Below the pieces are notes generated by a model. That model was not told where the DNA came from. It saw only the letters and a program-made list of their open reading frames with translations, and searched no databases. Positions 46,101 through 55,100 of a stretch of 64,000 bases of DNA are shown here, one piece after another. How positions within the stretch are numbered: the stretch's first letter is position 1; every line of letters starts with the position of its first letter. The position numbers were made by a program, and so were the translations under genes. This DNA comes from Leishmania martiniquensis (taxonomy: Eukaryota; Euglenozoa; Kinetoplastea; Trypanosomatida; Trypanosomatidae). The DNA is taken from the NCBI RefSeq assembly GCF_017916325.1, contig NC_090151.1:5001-69000 (forward strand), given 5' to 3'.

Positions 46101-49100
46101 CTGCAGCCGGCGACCCCGGAAGGTGTGGGGCAGCTCTGCGTGCCCCATTCATCGGGATTCACGTACGAGAAGACAGACAAATCACTCGCCTCCAGCCGAC
46201 CGGTGATGTCGAGATGAAGGGATAGCGGCGCCTTTCGCTCTGCCTGCGCGGCTGCTGCGCCGGCACTTCCATGGACGCCGTGCGGGTCGCTCCCTCTTCT
46301 TCGGTCCATGATGTCAGCATTCTTGTCGACTCTCCGCGATAGGAGCGGCGGCGGCGACGGCAAGTGGTGACAACCATGTGTTTGCAGCCGGGCCTGCAAC
46401 GACACCGTCGTCTGCTCCTGCGACAGCTCGCGCACAATGCTGAGTATACGCGACGACACACGCGCCTTCGGCTCCGACACGTCCACAACGACGCCGACGC
46501 GCATCGTGCGATTTCGCTTCTCGATGCGCAGCGGCGCTTCGACGGAGATGACAGAAATGCTGTTAAGCGAGCGCCGGTGCTCATCGGCGGCGTAGCTTGT
46601 CAGTTCACCTTGCCCACCAAGAATGGGGGTGTCGCGGAGGAGGCCCCGCAGCGTCGTGGACTTGCCCAGCGGCGACCCGTCTGTGAAGTAGAAATGGCTG
46701 TTCAAGGCAAGCAGGCGGCCATAGAAGAAAACAGAGGTCGTGTAGTCCTGATCCGCCGTGCCGGCGCTGGCCTGCATCGAATCGTCGCGTACAAAACGGC
46801 GCTGATCGGCGACAAGCACTGGAACAATATGCTTCACCACCTCCAAGTTGCAGATAAAGGAGATGTCGTTCATCCTTGTCTTAAACGCCAACGACGGGAT
46901 GAACTTCCGCCGACTCAAGCACGAGGCCGTGTGAATGTGTCGGTCCGTCTGCCCACAGGCAAACGTCCCGGGCAGCTCCTCGAGGATGCTGCGATACGCG
47001 GCGTCTCCAAAGGGGAGCACCACCATGAAGTTGCGCACCGACGTCACCACCTTGTGCGAGTGCCGAATCTTGAAGAAATCAAGCAAGACGTCACCCTTGT
47101 CTGTGTCCCTAAGAAGCATGCTGCGCAGCTTCGCTACGTCGTCTACGACGCGCTCCGTCATAGTGCGCAGCTTCTGGTGGCGCTCCCTTTCCGCTCGCTG
47201 TATGAAACTATCGATGCGCTTCTTCTCCTTCTGCAGTCGCTGGAAGCGCTTGTGTTGGCGAAGCCCCACACTCGCACTGAGATCTGCCTCATAGGTCGCT
47301 GCCTTCATGAGTCGTATGTCCTCCTCCGTTTCGCGAACACACTGCTGCATGAGTGCGTCGAGTCCAAAGCGCACGACCACCAGAGGTTCGAACACCGTCA
47401 GCTCCCACTGGGAGGTCGAGGTGGTGAGGGCGTCCAGCAGCGCTTTCTGCAGCTCTTCGCTATAGGAACCAAGAGACGTACTTTCCTGCAGCGCGGCCCT
47501 CGCGCGGTTCTCGTCCACTTTGCCGCTGGACAGCGTAAAGGAGAGGGCGATAGAGCCCCATAAGAAGCCGCTGAGTGGATGCGCCGTCTTCATTATGTTG
47601 GCTACGTCAGCGGCACGCTTGCTCGATGACGCGCGTGAACTGCTGTACGCACAACCGGCGCCTTGCCGTTCTCGGCTTGCCAGACGGCTGTGCCGTGAGA
47701 GGCTGTTGTACGTCGCGACCATCTGGTCGTGATCGTCACGGTCAACGAGCGCCGCCTGTGCATTCGAGGCGTGAACCACCCAGTGTAGCGTGTGCCGCGT
47801 TCGACCCTCTGTTGTTTCCGCTGTCGCGTTTAAGCTGCGGATCGTGAAGCGCAGTGTTGTCAAGGAAGTCAGGTAGGAGAGGCGCACCCCTTGCAAGAGG
47901 AACAAGAAGCTCTGCCGGCGCTTTCGCCTCGCAGATAGCGGCGCAGTGGAGGTCGCCGTATCCGCAGCGGCCGTAGACCCAAGGTCCTCCCCGGCGGCAC
48001 CGGCGAGCTGAGCACCACGACGTTGCCTGTCGAGATGCCCGCCTTTCCCCGCCGTTGCGGTCTCTGAGGATGGAGTGGCGTGTGCCGGAAACTTCGGGCC
48101 GCGGCCTGAGCCGCGGCCGCTCCCGCCGCCCCCCGGTATACAGGGCCTGCCGGGCAAGCTCGATATGGAGCTAGTCCTGTCGCGCCGGAGGGTTGCATCG
48201 ACCGTGTTGGCAGGAAACGGAGCTGCGGCCGCTGGCCTCTCCGCGTCGTCGTCATCCACCTTCGGCGTCGCTAATACGCCGACAATGTCGTTGATCACCT
48301 TCTCATAGGTAAGGAGGCTGTGATTGATAAAAAGCGGTGTGATGGTGATGGCGATGGCGCCCAGAGTGACGTTGCACAGCATCTTGATAGGGTCATGTGC
48401 GTAGAGGACGTAGACGTGAGGTAGCACGACACAGTAATTTTCACGAGGCGTGTTGTGGGCCGTGATCGTGAACGGGTGAAAGTGCAGCTTCAAATCGGCT
48501 CGCCCGTTCGACGACATCTTTGTGAAGAGAGAGACCTGCGGCAGCAGGAACTTCTGCACGATTCCCTGCGGCAGGCCCACAAATCCGGTAATCCCCATCG
48601 CCTGCACCTGGAAGGTAACCGCTCTACTCTGCTGCAGTGCTAAGTTGCTGCTACTCCCTCCACGGAGGCTGGGGCTGCCTCCACACTTGTCCGCCGCGGG
48701 CCTAGGGCGCATTGTCCGGCTCGCCGTACGCAATGCCTGCCGCCATGAACTAATCAGCGCATGCACTTGCGGGTGCAGCGTCTCTGCAGCGCGCACACAG
48801 TGCGGTAAGTCGAAGACGCTTCCATGAACCGTCATGTGCAGGTTCACCTGCTCGCCCTTGAGGTTGACCTGCTGCGAAAACTGTGCCACAAGGGCGACAT
48901 CTGTGACAGCGGCGGAGAAAACCTTGCTGGTCTGTAGGCGTTGGTTTGCAGACGCTCCTCGCACCAGCATGTTCGGGTCGTGCGATATAGTCTCCATGAG
49001 ACAGTCGGCTACATAGTGCACGCGGACCTCGTGCGCAAAGAAGGACGCGGTGGAGCGCAGAAGAAGCTGCTCCGTCGTCTCGGGAGGTGCCGGGTAGCGG

Positions 49101-52100
49101 CTGCGCTTTGCCCGCTCTCGGGCCCTGTTAGCCTTGTAGCGCAGCCGCTCCTTCAGCCTCTCTGATATCGTCTCTGTCAGCGCCTCTGTTTGGACACACT
49201 CTCGCGACGCCACGCCCTCAGCGCGAGATTCGGCACAGCCCGTCAGGTCCTTCCCCACGAGCTGAAGATAGTTCGTGTCAAACTGCTGCGCGCGGAGATC
49301 CAGTTGGTGCACTGTGAACGTGCCGTCGCAGATAAACGACAGTGACCGACTCTCCGGCTCCACGGCGTCGATGTGACCGGAAGCGCCACCGGAGAACTGA
49401 GTGAACACCATCGTGCCCGCGGACGCGGTACCGCTTGGCTGGAGAAAGGGGGCACTGCTGTCGAGGGAGTCCGGCGAGCCACCTGTGGAGGCTACCGCGT
49501 CTTGGCGGCGCCGCAGTCCCGGGGGGTGCAGGACGTGGAGCAGCGATGGAAACACAGACGCGTGGACCTCATCGATCTCCCCAATGCCCTGGACGTGCAC
49601 GTTTCGATCACGCGAGAGGTTCGGAATCACGACAACAAAATTTACAAACGGTCTGTGAATTTCGAGGCGGTTCAGCTTCGTCTGCCTCACCACAATGCGC
49701 TGCCCCACTCGCACCGTGTCGATGAGCGTCACTGCGAAATGCCCCAGGAAGCCTTTGCCCTGCACGACCCGCCCCTTTCGCAGATAGAGAACCTCACGCA
49801 GTGGAGACGCTGCGGCACGGCTATTTGTGTCGGACCCGATAGACACTGGGGGCAGCGTGTGCTCTCGTGGAAACGCGGGCGAGTCCAACTGGGAGGCGGC
49901 AACGGATGGAGAGCCGGCAAAGGAAAAGTCACCGATGGCGTGCACGCGCCGCTGAACATCGGTAGCGACGTCCTGCAGGAGGCACATGGCCCCATGCACG
50001 TACTCCGAAAAGTCGCGCGTCACATGAACAGCCACGTCAGACGCCTCTATGTTCGACGCACAGCCGTCAGCGCCGCGCCACAGGTCCCTCTTGGCCTTGG
50101 CAGCGACCTGAGTGAGGAGGCAAACTGCTATGGTGTCCTTCTCGGAATTATACCAGAGGCCAGGGACCTCGACGACAAGGTTGCCCTCACGCTTCAGCGG
50201 CTCCGACTCGATTTGCGTAATGGCAGCAATCGTATCCAACTTCACAGACGCAGACATCCGATGCGCTGCCTCCGCCGCCAATTCCTCGCCGGTAGGAGGT
50301 CGATTGTGCGCCAGAACCATGCGGAGGTTGCGCACCATCACCGTGGACGTATACACACCATCCGCCTCACTCGACTGGCTGGGCAGGTTCTCCGCCGGCA
50401 CGGGCAGACGCGTGAGCAACTTCGCCTCTATCGTGGGCGCCGCAATACTCACGATGATGCTCTCCCACAGCCAGCGCCTCTGCTGCGTTCGCGCCGTACT
50501 CTTCTTCACGCGCGGCCGCAGAAGCAGCGTCTCCGCTGCCGTACTCGGTGCGGTCCTCTGGCTCCCCAACGCGGACGCGTCGGGTGGCATCTCAAAGCGA
50601 TGCCCGCGAAGGGAGCGGCGAGCGTGTAGGATGAGTCGCACTGCATCTCCCGTCAGGACTGCAGACTCCGGCGTCACCAAGAGTGTCAGCGGATCAAGGA
50701 AGGCAATGTGCAGATGGCGCGAGGTGGAATTGCTCTGCGAGCGCTCACGGTTGTCGGCAATGCAGCGGGCCCACCCAAAGAGGTCCTCCTCGCGCTGAAG
50801 CATTCGCTGCCTCGCGTACGAGAAAAAGGGCGGCGCGCGGTGCTCGACGTTGTTGATGAGGTAAAATCCCACGATGGGCAGCTGCGCATGAAATCGAGTG
50901 CAATCGCGCACCTTACGGGCACTGCTCGGCGGCCGAGGCGGCCAGTATTCGAGGGCGCAGGTGCCATTGTCGTCGCTCTCCGCCTTGTCCAAAGCTCGGT
51001 AGAAGCGATGTGCGGCTGCCCTACCCGACAGCAACGTCGCCGTGCCGTGTGCCGCCCCATCGCCTCTGACGCCTGTGCGGGCTGCACGAACCCCGCCGGC
51101 AGCACCTGGGTTGCCATCAGGCCGCGCAATTGTGCCACTTGGCTGGTCAACGCCGATATCGTGGTGACCGCTACTCTTCGTGTCCGCAGCACGTTTAGCC
51201 TGCTGGCCGCATGTGATGCAGCCGTCGCTCGCGAAGGCTTTGTTTATGACCCGTTGCCGCGACAGAGAGTCAGACGAAGACGTGTCGAAAAAAGAGTCGA
51301 TATCTGCGCTGCCTACGCCCGAGGAGCATCGCTCTGAAGACGCCGACATGCACGTGGCGAAGTGATGACTCGTATCCGGGTCGTCCTTCTCACCCAGATG
51401 GAGAGTGGCGGAGAGGGAGGGGAACGTGCCCTGCAGCTGCGACGCATCGTTTCCCTCTCCGGTAAGCTGTGTGTGGACGACGGTGTCCTGCGAATCAGGG
51501 GACGACCGCAGTGACGGGTCAGGGGACCCGCCACTCAAGGCGCGCCCGAGTGGAGGCGTGGTCGCACCCTCGGCAACGTCAGCGCGATTCGACGGTAAGG
51601 ACAGCGTGGGTGGGAGCCATTCGCGAGTTGTTAGTGGTGATGACGGTGGCGCGCTCGTCTGCTGCGATGGCGAGAACAAGCCGTGCGTAGTAGAAGGTGG
51701 CGCTATTGGACTTTGCAGCGACACTCGCGGGAGCGTTGCTGGCTCCGTCACAGATGCGGCAAAATTTGGAGCTCGAGGCACCGTCGTCGGTGTTGCCCCC
51801 TCTATCGAGCTTTCCCGGGCGAGGGCGGCCGCCGTCGGCTCAGATGCGTGCGCTGGTGTTGCCGGGGGCTGCGTCGACGTCTTGTTGAAGGGAAAGCGAA
51901 TGAGGTGCTCGTAGTCGTTCTCCTCAACGAACTGCTGCTGCCGCTGTCGGTGCTTGGCCAGGCTGTTGTCAAAGGGATGCGCCACATACTGCCGCGCACA
52001 TACCGACGTGTGCAGCGAGAGGACTTCAAGATATTTCCCAGCTGAGGTGTCACCTCGCACGGAGGGAAGGTATGTCTGCGCTACTTCACTTGTGCGGCTT

Positions 52101-55100
52101 AGCAGCAGCTGCACCCCCACGTCCTTCACCGCTAAGCTGGTCCGCTTATTTGAGTTGCCGTCGTTCACAGTCGACTGCGCAGCCGTCACGCCCAGCGGCA
52201 ACTCTACAGACGCGTAGCCTTCCTCGCCGATGCGCACGACCCCCCTCACCGTGCCGACATTCACCAAGAAGAAGGACAATCCGTAGTCGCGCGAGTCATC
52301 ATCTGCCCTATTGGACGCCTCCATGAACTTAGCAAATTCGAGGGCAACCTCGGGCGCCACCTGCGACGCGAAAGGGTGCCAGCCCTGATCACTGTGGTCG
52401 TCGTCGGAGGCCTCAGTGGTGACGGCGCTGGCGCCACCAAAGACGCGGCGACGGCGTTTGCGGTCGTTCCTCTGCTTTCCAAGCGACGAGTACCCGCTAT
52501 CCGATTCATAGGAGTGCAGAATGGGAGCGCGACCGCCGCCGTCTCCAGTGGAGACGCCGGAAGTGACTGCAGCGTCAGCGGCGCATGCACCCCTAATGGC
52601 CGACATTGTCAGCGGCGACGTTGGCTCGCCATGCGCGCGGTCATGGGTGTCGGCGACGACAGCGCCGTCGACGTCTGCCCAGTCGTATGCGTGGCAGGCC
52701 GCCAGCTTTTCGGTGCGCTGCACTGAGTGCCACGCCTGCATTTCCACCGCGCCGTTCTCGCCGTCATTTCCATGCACACCCTCCCAGTCCTCTGAGTGGC
52801 CGGCAAAACGTCTGCCAGCGCCAGCGGACTCCTTCTTCGCCCCAGCAGGGAATCGATAGGTGGTCAGCACGCTGTTCTGCGCCGTATTTCGGCGTCGCAT
52901 GCCCTTCGTGAGGAGGCCCGTGGTGTTGCGCAGCGGGCCACCGTGGACAACCTTCTCGGCAGACAGCTCCGCCGTCGACAGCGCCTCAGCAACCTCCGCC
53001 TCCATCATTGAATCCTCTGCTGCAAAGTGTCTTGCCACCGTCTGCGCTATCTCTACCAACATTGCCAGCTGTTCAGCCTCAACCTCCAGCGACACTCCGC
53101 CCACGTAAACGTCGATTGACTCATAGACCTTCGGCTTCAGGGGCATACGCCCAAAGTGCTTTACGAGCCCCGCCGTGATGGCGCCGACGACTATGTACGA
53201 CTCTGCGTTTCGCGAAAATTTGCCGTGGTGGTCTGCGAAGCGCACAGTCAGTGGCGAGAGGGAGACGGCAGTGTCCGCGACAGCAAACTGTTTCACATAC
53301 GTGAAGGTGAAGAGCCCAGTGGATAAGCTGACCTGCGGCGCGCTGGTCACCTGGCTGGTGGCCACCACCGCGCTGACATCGACAAGCCGCACCGTTATGC
53401 AGATCTCTGTGTCGTTTCGGGCCGGCTGGCTCCGTTCCAGGAATTCTTTGAACTCTCTCCGTCTATTCTTGCCCGTTGTGGCGTGCGACTGCAGCTTTGC
53501 TAGCAGCCAAAACAGCTCGTCAGGCGCGATGGTCAATGTGCTGCCGAGAAACATGTTCTGGAAGCATTTCGTAAGAGCCTTGATATGCGTGCCCATGAGT
53601 GTCCCGCGCAGGTTCAGGAACTCGAAGTCGAGGTCGAAGAAATTGTGGTAGCGTGTGCGGCCAGTGGTCGTGTCGAGGTTGTTTCGAGGCAGCGGGATCG
53701 ACTGATTCGGCACCTGCATCGTGAAGAGCCCTTGCAGACGGAACTCCTCCGCGCAAGCCCAGGGAGTGGCGCTGCTCACCTCATGATAGAGAGGGTGACT
53801 GAGTGGTAGGCTCAGGTACGCCCTCAGCTCCTGCACCGAGGCTTCTATTGGCCGCGCCAACTCGTTCTCGAAGCTGAGCTGGTACTGGTCGCTCGGATAG
53901 ACCATGTTGAAGCAGCCGGACTGCAATTTAAGAATCGCCATGACGTTGTGGGAGAGGTCGTTCGGGTCGTCGGCGTAGACGACGTTGAGCGTGTTGGCGT
54001 TGAGGTAGACAGTCCCCATCGACTCGACAAAGACTTCAAAGCGTTTCACGTTGGGAACAAAGTTGCGGACGGCGCGATTCACCGTATTGAACATCTCTGT
54101 TGTGAGCGGCACGCCGTGGTACATGCACGCTGAGAACTGCCAATCGTTGAGGAGGTCGAGGAAGTAGTCGACGTAGACCATATACCAGTATAGCTTCACC
54201 CCCGAGAGCTTCGCCAGGATGTTCCACAGCTTGCGCCCGTTCCAGAGCCGATCGTCCTGGCGGTCGAGGAAGAAGTGCAGCGATTCGGCGTTGCACAAAA
54301 TCGTCTCCCGATCCAGCACGCCGTTTGCCCAAACGTTGACGTTCTTGGCAATGAAAAGGCTTTCAAAGATTTGCTTCTCCTCCCCCGGAAGGAGAAAGAA
54401 GGCGGGCTGGATGTACTGGGCACCCTCGCCTATCGTCGCCACCACCATGCCCTTGCGCCTCGAGTCCCGAATGCCAAACGGCGGCGACGGTACAATGCTG
54501 CGCCGCTTGAATGGGATTTCAACTGTGGTGGCGCGCAGAAACATGACGAGCAGCTCGAAGCCGGCGTTGGGTCGCGGCTTGCCCACTTCGAAGTGCAGCG
54601 CTTGCAAGGGGAGGTAATTGGGTGGCAAAAAGTACTGCCACAGCTGTGTGCGGCAGTACTCCAGCCAAGGACCGTAACGCAACACCGGGGCATCGATCAG
54701 CACCTCAACCCCGGTCGTGGGCAGCGTGCCACGCCGCACCGGCTCCCCTGCATACACGTTCGGGGTGTCCTTGTAGAAGACGACGTGCACTGTACCCTTG
54801 TTTTTGCCGTCCATCAAGATACCGTACTCGGCTATCAACTCGGACGGCGCGGCCGCTTCGAAAGGCATGCGCTCGTACGGCAGGGCGACACCAGACACCA
54901 GCAGACGCGCCCGCTCGAGCAGCGTCGCATTCCGCATGACCTGCGTCTTGTGCAGCTTGCTGTCCATCTGCGCCATTCGTATGTCCGCCTCACGCAACGT
55001 CAGTTCCACCACGGAGCGGTATAGGTCAAGGGCGGGACAGCTGTCCTTCGTCAAGAACACTCGTCCCTCGCCTTGCTGGAAGGTGAAATGCAGGAAGTAT